Source: Amphibacillus indicireducens
GTDB taxonomy: Bacteria; Bacillota; Bacilli; Bacillales; Amphibacillaceae
Assembly: GCF_039539605.1 (NCBI RefSeq)
Contig: NZ_BAABDL010000041.1
Location: 1-58,354 of the forward strand
DNA: 58,354 nucleotides
Direction of reading: 5' to 3'
Part shown: positions 24,658 through 33,213 of the stretch, in pieces
Layout: every line of letters starts with the position of its first letter
Position numbering within the stretch: position 1 is the stretch's first letter
Made by a program: the position numbers and the translations under genes
The notes under the pieces: generated by a model
What the model saw: only the letters and a program-made list of their open reading frames with translations
Database searches by the model: none
What the model was told of the DNA's origin: nothing

Positions 24658-24719
24658 AACTGTACACCAATTGTTAACAATAACTAACAATTGGACGTAC
24701 AGTTTTTTTGTTGTTTAGG
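24658..24719 (+). terminator. Terminator after spoVM
   Basis: AACTGTAC-CAATTGTTA pairs with TAACAATTG-GTACAGTT (17 bp with a small internal loop), followed by seven T residues. It ends the long operon that starts upstream of gmk/coaBC. Confidence 0.9.
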
Positions 24720-24842
24720 AAATTATAAAATCCGTTCGTTTTGGATTACTTTGTGCTTCTCATATGTCTAAGGACCTTTACGAGTAATGTCTGGCACTTT
24801 GCCGCTTTTCATTGTATATCAAAGGTATTTTAAGTGAGATAC

Positions 24843-25512
24843 CTGATGATAAGCTCCTATTCGTTAGACATTGGATCGATTCAGGGGTTGATCTCTGACG
24901 ATTAGGCTCTATTCGTTAGATATCGGCTTGATTCAGAGGTTGATTTCTGACGATTAGGCCTTATTCGTTAGATATCGGCTTGATTCAGAGGTAGATTTCT
25001 GACGATTAGGCCTTATTCGTTAGATATCGGCTTGATTCAGAGGTTGATTTCTGATGATTAGGCCTTATTCGTTAGATATCGGCTTGATTCAGAGGTAGAT
25101 TTCTGACGATTAGGCCTTATTCGTTAGATATCGGCTTGATTCAGAGGTTGATTTCTGACGATTAGGCCTTATTCGTTAGATATCGGCTTGATTCAGAGGT
25201 TGATTTCTGATGATTAGCCTCTATTCGTTAGATATCGGCTTGATTCAGAGGTTGATTTCTGATGATTAGCCTCTATTCGTTAGATATCGGCTTGATTCAG
25301 AGGTTGATTTCTGACGATTAGGCCTTATTCGTTAGATATCGGCTTGATTCAGAGGTTGATTTCTGATGATTAGCCTCTATTCGTTAGATATCGACTTGAT
25401 TCAGAGGTTGATTTCTGACGATTAGGCCTTATTCGTTAGATATCGTTACGATTTTGAGGGGATCTCTGATGACTTTCCAGCGATACAGGGTACGATTAGC
25501 TCTATTTGTTAC
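24843..25512. repeat. 52-bp tandem repeat array, about 11 good copies plus degenerate ends
   Basis: The anchor ATTCGTTAG recurs at 24859, 24911, 24963, 25015, 25067, 25119, 25171, 25223, 25275, 25327, 25379 and 25431, exactly 52 bp apart. The first copy and the unit after 25431 are diverged; a further decayed copy (ATTTGTTAC) sits at 25504. Each unit can form two stems. One is CTGAYGATTA with TATTCGTTAG around a 5-nt loop; the other is TCAGAGG with TTTCTGA. Most unit differences fall in loops or exchange G-C for G-U. There are no unique spacers. The rest of 24720-25872 shows no gene. Confidence 0.95.
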
Positions 25513-25818
25513 ATCTACCGCAATTTTTTATTTATTATCTAAACTTTGCAGTGATATTTTTTAGCCTGTATTTAGATTATTAATGGTGGCATTGCTTTTC
25601 GGAACGAATAGATGCTCTAACTAAGAATCTGCAATTAAATTTCCCGTGTGTACAAGTAAAGTCAACGTGGACAATGAACAACTTGTCTGCCCCACCACAT
25701 CACGGTTTATATGCACATTTTAGTCTGAGAAAGTTGAGTTATTATGTTTAATTTTTCAAAAAACTAATTCAGTAGAATCTCTGCTAAGTTGACTGGCATG
25801 CGATGCATTGAATCAACA

Positions 25819-25861
25819 AAAAAGCTCGAATTCACATATTGCTAGGTGAATTCGAGCTTTT
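25819..25861 (-). terminator. Terminator of rpmB
   Basis: Perfect 15-bp arms AAAGCTCGAATTCAC / GTGAATTCGAGCTTT. On the minus strand the hairpin follows the rpmB stop and ends in a TTTTTT run. Confidence 0.9.
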
Positions 25862-25872
25862 AGGTGTTTAAG

Positions 25873-26061
25873 TTAAACACGTTCAACTTTACCTGATTTT
25901 AACGCACGAGCAGAAACATAAACACGTTGAGGTTTCCCGTCAACCATAATACGTACACGTTGTACATTAGCTTTCCATTTACGTTTATTTGCATTTAAAG
26001 CGTGTGAACGATTGTTACCAACACCTGTTTTTCGTCCAGTCACTACACATTTACGACTCAT
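25873..26061 (-). CDS. rpmB: 50S ribosomal protein L28
   Basis: 62 residues starting MSRKCVVTGRKTGVGNNRSHA and ending VSARALKSGKVERV, nearly identical to the B. subtilis protein. ATG 26061 follows GGGAGGG at a normal distance, so the upstream in-frame ATG is not needed. It lies opposite to yloU, as usual, but here the pair is separated by an insertion sequence and a lipoprotein gene. Confidence 0.96.
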   Translation of the reverse strand: MSRKCVVTGRKTGVGNNRSHALNANKRKWKANVQRVRIMVDGKPQRVYVSARALKSGKVERV

Positions 26062-26105
26062 AGTAATCCCTCCCAAATACGACTATCTACTACACATACT
26101 TATAC

Positions 26106-26134
26106 AATTTATCATAATTAGAACGCAAAAGCAA
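26106..26134 (-). promoter_or_regulatory. Candidate promoter of rpmB
   Basis: Minus-strand TTGCTT (26129-26134) and TAAATT (26106-26111) are spaced 17 bp, about 45 bp before the start codon. Confidence 0.45.
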
Positions 26135-26274
26135 TTATTTTTTTAGTATTGAGCTTTTTGCGATGTCCCTGTTTTAGGTTTTGTGAACAAAAAAATAAGG
26201 GAGATTCTTGTGTATAAAGTTAAGTTTTGTACTGTTTAATCAAAAAAGCATCAACTTTTAAAAAATTTCATTTG

Positions 26275-27234
26275 TCAAATTAAGCGAGACAAAGTTTCAT
26301 TGTTCACATGTTTCATAAAACACTCAATTGGTGTTTGATAATTTAATGATTTTCTAGGAATATTGTTTCTTCTAGAAGCGACGCTTGAAATAAATGTTTG
26401 TGTCACTGAGTTAAAGTCCATTTCCTTTGGTAGTCCATCTTTTCGGAGTAGACCGTTTGAGTTTTCATTCAAAGCCCTTTGTGAAGGGGTTCCTGGATCT
26501 GCAAAATAAATATCAATATCCTGATCATTGCTGATACTTTTCCAGTTTGAAAATTCTTTTCCACAGTCAAAGATAATCGATTTAAACAAGTGTTTCGGTA
26601 TGCCTAGAAACCAATCGTTTAAGGCTCTTTCAATATCACGAGCCTTTCTGCCTTTAGGCTTAATTGCTATAATACATTTGCTCATGCGTTCGACCAAAGT
26701 GATGACAGCACTCTTATGATGCCTACCAACAATGGTGTCTCCTTCTAGATGCCCAAATTCTTTTTGATAATTTGGGTGTTCTTGATTTCGGTCATCGATG
26801 CTACGCTTTAAAGCTTGCTTACCCCTTTTTTCTTGATGACCATTGGGTTTTCTTTTGCCCTTCATTGGTAGTTTGTCTTGATTGAAGACACCTTTTTCAA
26901 ACAGACGATAGAGTGTTTTCATACTACAAGATATCTGCCTTTCTTCTCTACCAATGATGACATCTGGTGTCCAGCCATCATTTGTTTTCTTATTGATGTA
27001 ATCCATTTCATGTTGAGAAAGTTTAATCGATTTACGTCCACATTTTTGCTTGTTTGTCTTGTAATTTAGGTAAATCTCAATTGCTGTTTTTCCATCTTTA
27101 AGCTGTCTGATTACTCGATAAATGGCTTCATGACCTCGATTAAGTTTCTCGGCGATCTGCCGACCTTTGAGACCGATTGAGAAATATTCCTCTATGAAAA
27201 TAAGTTCTGTTTTGGTAAGATGGGTGTATGACAT
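26275..27234 (-). CDS. IS30-family transposase
   Basis: 319 residues. An N-terminal helix-turn-helix (GLKGRQIAEKLNRGHEAIYRVI, here 22-43) precedes the DDE catalytic core. The Asp in HLEGDTIVG, the Asp in IIFDCGKEF and the Glu in ALNENSNGLLRK are all intact, so the enzyme may be active. Minus-strand GGAGAG precedes ATG 27234. The last codons (SRLI) lie in the terminal inverted repeat and the TGA at 26275-26277 is just outside it. Confidence 0.92.
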   Translation of the reverse strand: MSYTHLTKTELIFIEEYFSIGLKGRQIAEKLNRGHEAIYRVIRQLKDGKTAIEIYLNYKTNKQKCGRKSIKLSQHEMDYINKKTNDGWTPDVIIGREERQISCSMKTLYRLFEKGVFNQDKLPMKGKRKPNGHQEKRGKQALKRSIDDRNQEHPNYQKEFGHLEGDTIVGRHHKSAVITLVERMSKCIIAIKPKGRKARDIERALNDWFLGIPKHLFKSIIFDCGKEFSNWKSISNDQDIDIYFADPGTPSQRALNENSNGLLRKDGLPKEMDFNSVTQTFISSVASRRNNIPRKSLNYQTPIECFMKHVNNETLSRLI

Positions 27235-27311
27235 GTTTAATGCACTCTCCTTAGCTTTGGTAGGTTAAATTGAGTGTATCACAACATGTCATTTTTTTGT
27301 CTCGCTTAATT
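26278..27311 (-). mobile_element. IS30-family insertion sequence, apparently complete
   Basis: AATTAAGCGAGACAAA (26278-26293) is repeated perfectly inverted at 27296-27311, flanking one intact transposase gene. The 1.03-kb length and single ORF fit IS30. I could not define a target-site duplication by eye. It sits between rpmB and yloU, which are adjacent in B. subtilis. Confidence 0.88.
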
Positions 27312-27499
27312 ATACAATCGGCGAAATTTAAAACACGCACACGTAGAGTAGGTAATTGTAATCTATTTCAAATATAAAGACGCTATTAAAATTTACTAAA
27401 CATTACAATAAGGAGAATCGTCTTTGTTGTTTTATCTGTACAGCCTAGAGATTTGTAACCGAGATCAAGGTAGTTTACCAGGAGTGATGAAAAATGTTG

Positions 27500-27973
27500 T
27501 TATTTTATATCTAAAATAAAACCGTAGTCTACACTACCATTCGAAACCTTTTCCTCATCTTTATTTAACCACGCTACACTATACACGTAATAATAAACAC
27601 CTTTTTCATCTGGAGCAGTAAACTGGTTTTCGTTTAGTTTTACTTCTGTAAGGTCATCGCCTGGATTTTGAATGAGATATGCTTGATCCGGAGCTGGTGC
27701 GCTCTTGAATGTTAACGAGATTTCTTCGCCAAGGCTTGCTGCAATTCGTTGGCCATTTTCTAAAGGAACCATGATTTCTAAACATTCTGACTCGGAGTCG
27801 GGTAAATTCCAGCAATAAGAGCCTAACTGAGAATTAAATTCTTCACGATTGACCTCGATAGTCATCTTTGGCGGCTTATCACCAAGTAAAACAGTATTTT
27901 CATTTGTTTTATTACATCCACTTAATATGCACATTAATAATAAAACTGAACCTATAACAAATGTTTTTCTCAT
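27500..27973 (-). CDS. Putative lipoprotein of unknown function
   Basis: 157 residues with a signal peptide (MRKTFVIGSVLLLMCILSGC) ending in the lipobox LSGC, so Cys20 should be lipidated and the protein anchored outside the membrane. The mature part has two further Cys (in SYCWNLPDSESEC) that could form a disulfide. Its C-terminal half resembles a small beta-sandwich (GVYYYVYSVAWLN). GAGGAGGG precedes the ATG. I do not recognise a family. It is not at this place in B. subtilis. Positions 27312-27499 hold no gene I can support. Confidence 0.7.
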   Translation of the reverse strand: MRKTFVIGSVLLLMCILSGCNKTNENTVLLGDKPPKMTIEVNREEFNSQLGSYCWNLPDSESECLEIMVPLENGQRIAASLGEEISLTFKSAPAPDQAYLIQNPGDDLTEVKLNENQFTAPDEKGVYYYVYSVAWLNKDEEKVSNGSVDYGFILDIK

Positions 27974-27992
27974 AATTTCCCTCCTCGAATAA

Positions 27993-28021
27993 ATAATACT
28001 ATACTTAGAATCAATTCACAA
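27993..28021 (-). promoter_or_regulatory. Candidate promoter of the lipoprotein gene
   Basis: Minus-strand TTGTGA and TATTAT separated by 17 bp, about 20 bp before the ATG (which is close but leaves room for the ribosome site). Confidence 0.45.
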
Positions 28022-28262
28022 TAGGGATGACTTTGTTCATTACTAAAAGTAGTTTTACAGCAAGGATTATCACTTGACACCAAAGTTGTTTTAGGCCAAA
28101 GTAATAAGGAGTAGATTAATGCAAACAATACTACAAATAAGGCTAATTTGTTAAAAACCTTTTATATTTACGAAAAGTATTGTAAAATGTTTAGAGATTA
28201 ATTATTGTTAGTGTTAGATTAGCTCTAGAATCAGTTTGTAATTTATCGAGGAGGATATAAAA

Positions 28263-28628
28263 ATGGCAATTGAGCTGACGACTAAAGATGGTCGGGTAAC
28301 GATTACGAATGAAGTTATTGCAACTGTTGCAGGTGGTGCAGCAATTGAGTGCTATGGAATTATTGGTATGGCTTCAAAAAATCAAATAAAAGATGGCATT
28401 TCTGAAATACTTCGTCGGGAAAACTTTTCAAAAGGTGTCGTTGTTCAGCAAGAAAATAATCAAATAACAATTGATATGTATATTATCGTGAGCTACGGAA
28501 CGAAAATCTCCGAGATTGCGCATAATGTTCAATCACAAGTTAAATATAACTTAGACAAAACACTAGGATTAGCTATTGATGCAGTTAATATTTATATTCA
28601 AGGCGTCCGCGTCCAAAATGACAATTAA
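28263..28628 (+). CDS. yloU: Asp23/Gls24 family envelope stress protein YloU
   Basis: 121 residues with the Asp23/Gls24 pattern: ITNEVIATVAGGAAIECYGIIGMA near the start, then VDMYI-VSYG-KISEIAHNVQ and a C-terminal amphipathic helix and strand. The family associates with membrane stress responses, and in this position is nearly always followed by fakA. AGGAGG precedes ATG 28263. Confidence 0.92.
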   Translation: MAIELTTKDGRVTITNEVIATVAGGAAIECYGIIGMASKNQIKDGISEILRRENFSKGVVVQQENNQITIDMYIIVSYGTKISEIAHNVQSQVKYNLDKTLGLAIDAVNIYIQGVRVQNDN

Positions 28629-28682
28629 GAATTAAAGATCAATTACAGGTCTTTTTCGTGAGGAATAAGGGAGGAAGCAGTT

Positions 28683-30344
28683 GTGGGATTAACAAAAATA
28701 GAAGGTGCAAAACTAGCTGAAATGGTTTTACTAGGCGCGAGTCACCTATCTAATAATGCAGATATGATTGATGCATTAAATGTGTTTCCGGTCCCCGATG
28801 GAGATACGGGTACCAATATGAATTTATCGATGACATCAGGAGCTAATGAAGTTAAGAAAGTATCAAGTGGCACTGTTTCAGAAGTAGCTAATGCCTTAGC
28901 AAAAGGTCTATTGATGGGAGCGAGAGGTAATTCAGGTGTGATTCTTTCACAATTATTTCGTGGTTTTTCAAAAGGTGTAGAGACGCTTGATGAATTAACT
29001 TCAGAAACGATGGCAAAAGGATTACAAAGTGGTGTTCGAACTGCATATAAGGCTGTGATTAAACCAGTAGAAGGTACAATTTTAACGGTTGCTAAAGATA
29101 CAGCAAATGCAGCAGAGCAAATTGCACAAGAAACAGATGATCTTGTTGAATTTATGGAGCGTGTTTTAGAAGCCTCGAAGAAATCACTTGAGCATACGCC
29201 TGAACTTTTGCCTGTATTAAAAGAAGTTGGTGTAGTTGATAGTGGTGGTCAAGGTTTAGTTGTTATATATGAAGCATTTTTGGCTTCTTTAAAAGGTGAA
29301 GCTTTACCTGAGGTCGATATTGATCTCGGGTCAATGGATGATTTAGTCAATGCAGAACATCATAAATCGCATCAAGATTTTATGGATACGGCTGATATTG
29401 AATTTGGCTACTGTACAGAATTCATGGTGAAATTTGAACAAGAAAAAACAAAAGATCATCCATACAATGAAGAAGACTTTCGAAATCAATTAGGTGAATT
29501 AGGTGACTCTTTATTAGTCGTTTCTGATGAAGATTATGTACGCGTTCACGTTCACGTTGAGCATCCAGGTGAAGCAATGAATATCGCTCAACAATATGGA
29601 AGCTTTGTTCAAGTAAAAGTTGAAAACATGCGTGAACAGCACAGTGAAATCGTTGGCGATCAACCAAAGCAGACAGCAAAACCAAAAGAAGCCTACGGGA
29701 TTGTTTCGGTAGCAATGGGTGCAGGGATTGAAGAGTTATTAACTAGTCTAGGTGCGACTGTTGTTTTAACTGGTGGACAAACGATGAATCCAAGTACTCA
29801 AGATATTAGTGAAGCAATTGAACAAGCAAATGCTGAAAAAGTCATTATTTTACCTAATAATAAAAATATTATTATGGCAGCAGAACAAGCTGCAGAATTA
29901 TCAGAATCAGATGTGATTGTTGTTCCAACGAAAACTATTCCTCAAGGGATGAGTGCACTACTCGCATATAATCCAGATGCAAGCTTAGAAGATAACCAAA
30001 AAAATATGTCTGAAGCTTGTAACTATGTGAAAACTGGACAAATTACTTATGCAGTTAGAGATACACAAATTGATGGTTTAACAATTGAAAAGGATAATTT
30101 TATGGGGATTATTGATGGCTCAATTAAAGCGACAGATCCCGATAAAGTTACGGCTACGAAGAAGTTAATCGCTGACTTAGTTGATGAAGATGATGAAATT
30201 TTGACGATTTTACAGGGTGAAGATTCAACTGATGAAGAAGTTGAAGCATTAGTTACTTATATTGAGGAGCAATACCCAGAGCTTGAGGTTGAAACACATC
30301 AAGGAAACCAACCGATTTATTCTTTCATATTCTCGGTTGAATAA
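28683..30344 (+). CDS. fakA: Fatty acid kinase catalytic subunit FakA (YloV, DAK2 domain)
   Basis: 553 residues from GTG 28683 (GGGAGG eight bases upstream). The N-terminal DAK2/Dak phosphatase-like kinase domain has NVFPVPDGDTGTNM and MGARGNSGVILSQLFRGF. A middle domain and a C-terminal EDD-like region follow. FakA phosphorylates exogenous fatty acids carried by FakB, and the acyl-phosphates enter the PlsX/PlsY pathway, whose plsX lies about 3 kb downstream. In B. subtilis sdaAB and sdaAA come next; here a terminator and recG follow directly. Confidence 0.93.
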   Translation: MGLTKIEGAKLAEMVLLGASHLSNNADMIDALNVFPVPDGDTGTNMNLSMTSGANEVKKVSSGTVSEVANALAKGLLMGARGNSGVILSQLFRGFSKGVETLDELTSETMAKGLQSGVRTAYKAVIKPVEGTILTVAKDTANAAEQIAQETDDLVEFMERVLEASKKSLEHTPELLPVLKEVGVVDSGGQGLVVIYEAFLASLKGEALPEVDIDLGSMDDLVNAEHHKSHQDFMDTADIEFGYCTEFMVKFEQEKTKDHPYNEEDFRNQLGELGDSLLVVSDEDYVRVHVHVEHPGEAMNIAQQYGSFVQVKVENMREQHSEIVGDQPKQTAKPKEAYGIVSVAMGAGIEELLTSLGATVVLTGGQTMNPSTQDISEAIEQANAEKVIILPNNKNIIMAAEQAAELSESDVIVVPTKTIPQGMSALLAYNPDASLEDNQKNMSEACNYVKTGQITYAVRDTQIDGLTIEKDNFMGIIDGSIKATDPDKVTATKKLIADLVDEDDEILTILQGEDSTDEEVEALVTYIEEQYPELEVETHQGNQPIYSFIFSVE

Positions 30345-30367
30345 ATTTTAACAAATAATCCAACAAG

Positions 30368-30401
30368 AGTGCTTCGGAGAACTGCTTCGAAGCACTTTTT
30401 T
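30368..30401 (+). terminator. Terminator after fakA
   Basis: AGTGCTTCG / CGAAGCACT perfect stem followed by a T-run, in the position where sdaAB begins in B. subtilis. Confidence 0.88.
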
Positions 30402-30508
30402 ATTTACTAAAATCGATAGGATCAATCATTAAAAATGTGTATAATAAAAACAGTTGAATGAACGATTATTAGCTGAATTTATATATTTTATCTAAAGGGG
30501 TGAGGGTG

Positions 30509-32545
30509 ATGGTACATAATCGATTAGTTAGTGAAGTAAAGGGAGTCGGACCGGCTCTAAAAGAGAAGTTTGCCGAATTAGGGATTGAGACCGTTGAAGA
30601 TTTGATGACTACCTATCCTTCACGTTATGAAAACTTTGAAGTCTTACCAATTACTGAACTTGTCCATGAACAGAAAGCAACGATCGAAGGCATTGTTTTA
30701 AGTGAGCCAGTTGTATCATTTTTTGGTCGAAAAAAATCACGATTAGTTGTGCCGATTCAAGTTGATCAGGTTGTCGTTAAAGGTGTGATGTTTAACCGTG
30801 CTTTTGCGAAAAAACAGTTAGCTGTCGGTGAAAAAGTGACCGTCACTGGTAAGTGGGATCAACATCGACAACAAATCACAATCAGTCATTACAAGGTTGG
30901 TGAAAAGTCGACAGGAGAGATTGAACCAGTTTATTTGTTGCGACAAATCATCACACCATTCCAATTTAAAAAAATTATTAAACAAGCATTTGATCAATTT
31001 CGTGAGCAAATAAATGAAATTTTACCGACACGCTATCTAGAAGGTTATCAGTTAATCAATCGTGGGTTTGCAATTGAACAGATGCATTTTCCACATGATG
31101 TGGAGCATTTAAAACAAGCAAGAAGGCGATTAATTTACGATGAATTTTTAATTTTTCAGTTAAAAATGCAAGCGCTCCGAAAATTTAATCGACAGCGAAC
31201 TAGCGGGAACGTTAAAACTTACTCAGAAGATCAGTTAACTGAATTTATTGCCCAACTACCATTCGAACTAACTGAAGCACAAAAACAGGCGAATCAAGAA
31301 ATTTTGACAGACATTAAATCGTCATATCGAATGCATCGATTGCTTCAAGGAGATGTTGGGTCAGGAAAAACTATTGTTGCTGCGATCGCCTTATATGCAA
31401 CGATACTTGCAGGTTATCAAGGGGCGATCATGGTGCCGACAGAGATTCTAGCCGAACAGCACTACCAATCTTTGACCGAGCTATTCCAAGACCGATTACG
31501 GATTGAGTTATTAACAGGTTCAGTCAAAGGAAAAGAACGTAAACAAAGATTGGCAGCGATTCAATCTGGAGAAGTTAATTTAATTGTTGGTACGCACGCT
31601 TTAATTCAAGATGACGTTTATTTTTCAAATCTTGGTCTTGTTATTGTTGATGAGCAACATCGATTTGGTGTCAATCAACGAAAGGTTTTAAGAGAAAAAG
31701 GAATCGATCCAGATGTATTATTTATGACGGCAACTCCAATCCCGAGAACACTTGCAATTACGAGCTTTGGTGATATGGATATGTCAATTATTAATCAAAT
31801 GCCTGTTGGTCGTAAGGAAGTTGAGACATTTTGGGTCAAAGAAACGCTGATGCCGAGGATTATCAAGTTTATTGAAAAAGAAATAAAAAATGGTGGTCAA
31901 GCTTACGTGATTGCACCATTAATTGAAGAATCGGATAAAATAGATATTCAAAATGCGGTCGATTTGTATCATCAACTTTCATCAGCTTTTTCAATCCCGG
32001 TTGAAATTGGTCTTTTACATGGTCGGTTAACAAATGCAGAAAAAGATAAGGTAATGCAGGACTTCGCAACAAATAAAATTAATCTTCTCGTCTCAACAAC
32101 TGTTGTTGAAGTTGGTGTGAACGTACCGAATGCAACAATTATGGTGATTTATGATGCTGAACGATTTGGCCTCTCCCAATTGCATCAATTAAGAGGGCGT
32201 GTTGGGCGTGGTAAGAAACAGAGTTACTGTATCTTGATTGCTGATCCAAAAGGAGAAACAGGTAAAGAGCGAATGCAGATTATGACGGAAACGACAAATG
32301 GATTTGTCTTAGCTGAACATGATTTAAAATTAAGAGGACCTGGTGAGTTTTTCGGTAAAAAGCAAAGTGGTCTTCCTGAATTTAAAATCGCCGATCCGAT
32401 TCACGATTATCGAACACTTGAAACAGCACGAAAAGATGCGGTCGAAATTATTTTTAATGATTTGATTGAAAAAAATCAAGAATATCGCGAGTTGAAGGAG
32501 TATCTCAATCGGATTTTAGTTGAGTTTAATGAAGGCTTTGATTAA
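30509..32545 (+). CDS. recG: ATP-dependent DNA helicase RecG
   Basis: 678 residues from ATG 30509, eight bases after AAAGGGG; GTG 30500 overlaps that site. An N-terminal helix-hairpin (VKGVGPALKEKF) and wedge OB domain are followed by helicase motifs: GDVGSGKTIVA, PTEILAEQH, VIVDEQHRFG, MTATPIPRTLA, and VVEVGVNVPNA with QLRGRVGRG in the second RecA domain. RecG reverses stalled forks and processes recombination intermediates. The intergenic TATAAT near 30441 may serve it. Confidence 0.95.
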   Translation: MVHNRLVSEVKGVGPALKEKFAELGIETVEDLMTTYPSRYENFEVLPITELVHEQKATIEGIVLSEPVVSFFGRKKSRLVVPIQVDQVVVKGVMFNRAFAKKQLAVGEKVTVTGKWDQHRQQITISHYKVGEKSTGEIEPVYLLRQIITPFQFKKIIKQAFDQFREQINEILPTRYLEGYQLINRGFAIEQMHFPHDVEHLKQARRRLIYDEFLIFQLKMQALRKFNRQRTSGNVKTYSEDQLTEFIAQLPFELTEAQKQANQEILTDIKSSYRMHRLLQGDVGSGKTIVAAIALYATILAGYQGAIMVPTEILAEQHYQSLTELFQDRLRIELLTGSVKGKERKQRLAAIQSGEVNLIVGTHALIQDDVYFSNLGLVIVDEQHRFGVNQRKVLREKGIDPDVLFMTATPIPRTLAITSFGDMDMSIINQMPVGRKEVETFWVKETLMPRIIKFIEKEIKNGGQAYVIAPLIEESDKIDIQNAVDLYHQLSSAFSIPVEIGLLHGRLTNAEKDKVMQDFATNKINLLVSTTVVEVGVNVPNATIMVIYDAERFGLSQLHQLRGRVGRGKKQSYCILIADPKGETGKERMQIMTETTNGFVLAEHDLKLRGPGEFFGKKQSGLPEFKIADPIHDYRTLETARKDAVEIIFNDLIEKNQEYRELKEYLNRILVEFNEGFD

Positions 32546-32551
32546 AAAGGG

Positions 32552-32580
32552 TTGCAAAAGAAATATTTTTTCGCTATATT
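32552..32580 (+). promoter_or_regulatory. Promoter of the fapR-plsX-fabD-fabG-acpP operon
   Basis: TTGCAA (32552-32557) and TATATT (32575-32580) are 17 bp apart. Transcription would start near 32587, inside the FapR operator. Confidence 0.75.
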
Positions 32581-32584
32581 ACTA

Positions 32585-32601
32585 TTAGTACCTAGTCTTA
32601 A
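32585..32601 (+). promoter_or_regulatory. FapR operator
   Basis: TTAGTACCTAGTCTTAA matches the B. subtilis FapR consensus as I recall it. It overlaps the predicted start point, consistent with autorepression relieved by malonyl-CoA. Confidence 0.88.
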
Positions 32602-32636
32602 CATTAAATAAAGATTAGAAGTTGGGTGGTGCAAAA

Positions 32637-33194
32637 ATGAGAGTACCAAAAAGAGTCAGACAGGAGCGTCTCAAAGAAAAAATTGATGAGACGCCATTTA
32701 TAACAGATGAAGAGCTAGCTAAAGCTTTTTCTGTTAGTATCCAGACGATTCGATTAGACCGAATGGAGTTAGCCATTCCGGAACTAAGGGAACGGATTAA
32801 GTCAGTCGCAAAAGATCAATGGAATGAAACGGTTAAATCTTTGCCAATTGATGACGTGATTGGTGAGATTATCGATCTTGAACTTGATCAACGTGCGATT
32901 TCGATTTTAGATATTAAGAAAGAGCATGTTTTCACTAGAAATGATATCACTCGTGGGCACCATTTATTCGCTCAAGCGAATTCATTGGCTGTTGCGGTCA
33001 TTGATGATGAACTTGCCCTGACCGAAAAAGCAGAAATCCGTTTTAAACGTCAAGTTAAACAAGGAGAGCGAGTTATTGCTAAGGCACACGTCAAGCCAGT
33101 TGAAAAACGACATCGCACACTTGTGACAGTTGATAGTTTTGTTGAACAAGAGCTTGTTTTTTCAGGCCAGTTCACGATGTATCGATCAACATAA
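32637..33194 (+). CDS. fapR: Fatty acid/phospholipid biosynthesis repressor FapR
   Basis: 185 residues from ATG 32637. An N-terminal DeoR-like helix-turn-helix (ITDEELAKAFSVSIQTIRLDRMEL) is joined by a linker to a hotdog-fold malonyl-CoA-binding domain (about 65-180). FapR represses fatty-acid and phospholipid genes until malonyl-CoA accumulates. It heads the operon and has its own operator about 40 bp upstream. plsX follows after 19 bp. Confidence 0.94.
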   Translation: MRVPKRVRQERLKEKIDETPFITDEELAKAFSVSIQTIRLDRMELAIPELRERIKSVAKDQWNETVKSLPIDDVIGEIIDLELDQRAISILDIKKEHVFTRNDITRGHHLFAQANSLAVAVIDDELALTEKAEIRFKRQVKQGERVIAKAHVKPVEKRHRTLVTVDSFVEQELVFSGQFTMYRST

Positions 33195-33213
33195 TAGAAA
33201 GAGGGTTAAAATC

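Noticed and set aside
24843..25512. The regular repeats as a CRISPR array
   Set aside because: The 52-bp units are contiguous and nearly identical along their full length, with no unique spacers and no cas genes.
27312..27499. A small gene in the AT-rich gap between the insertion sequence and the lipoprotein gene
   Set aside because: Only short frames are present and none has both a ribosome site and plausible composition; a weak AAAGACG/CGTCTTT repeat is the only structure seen.
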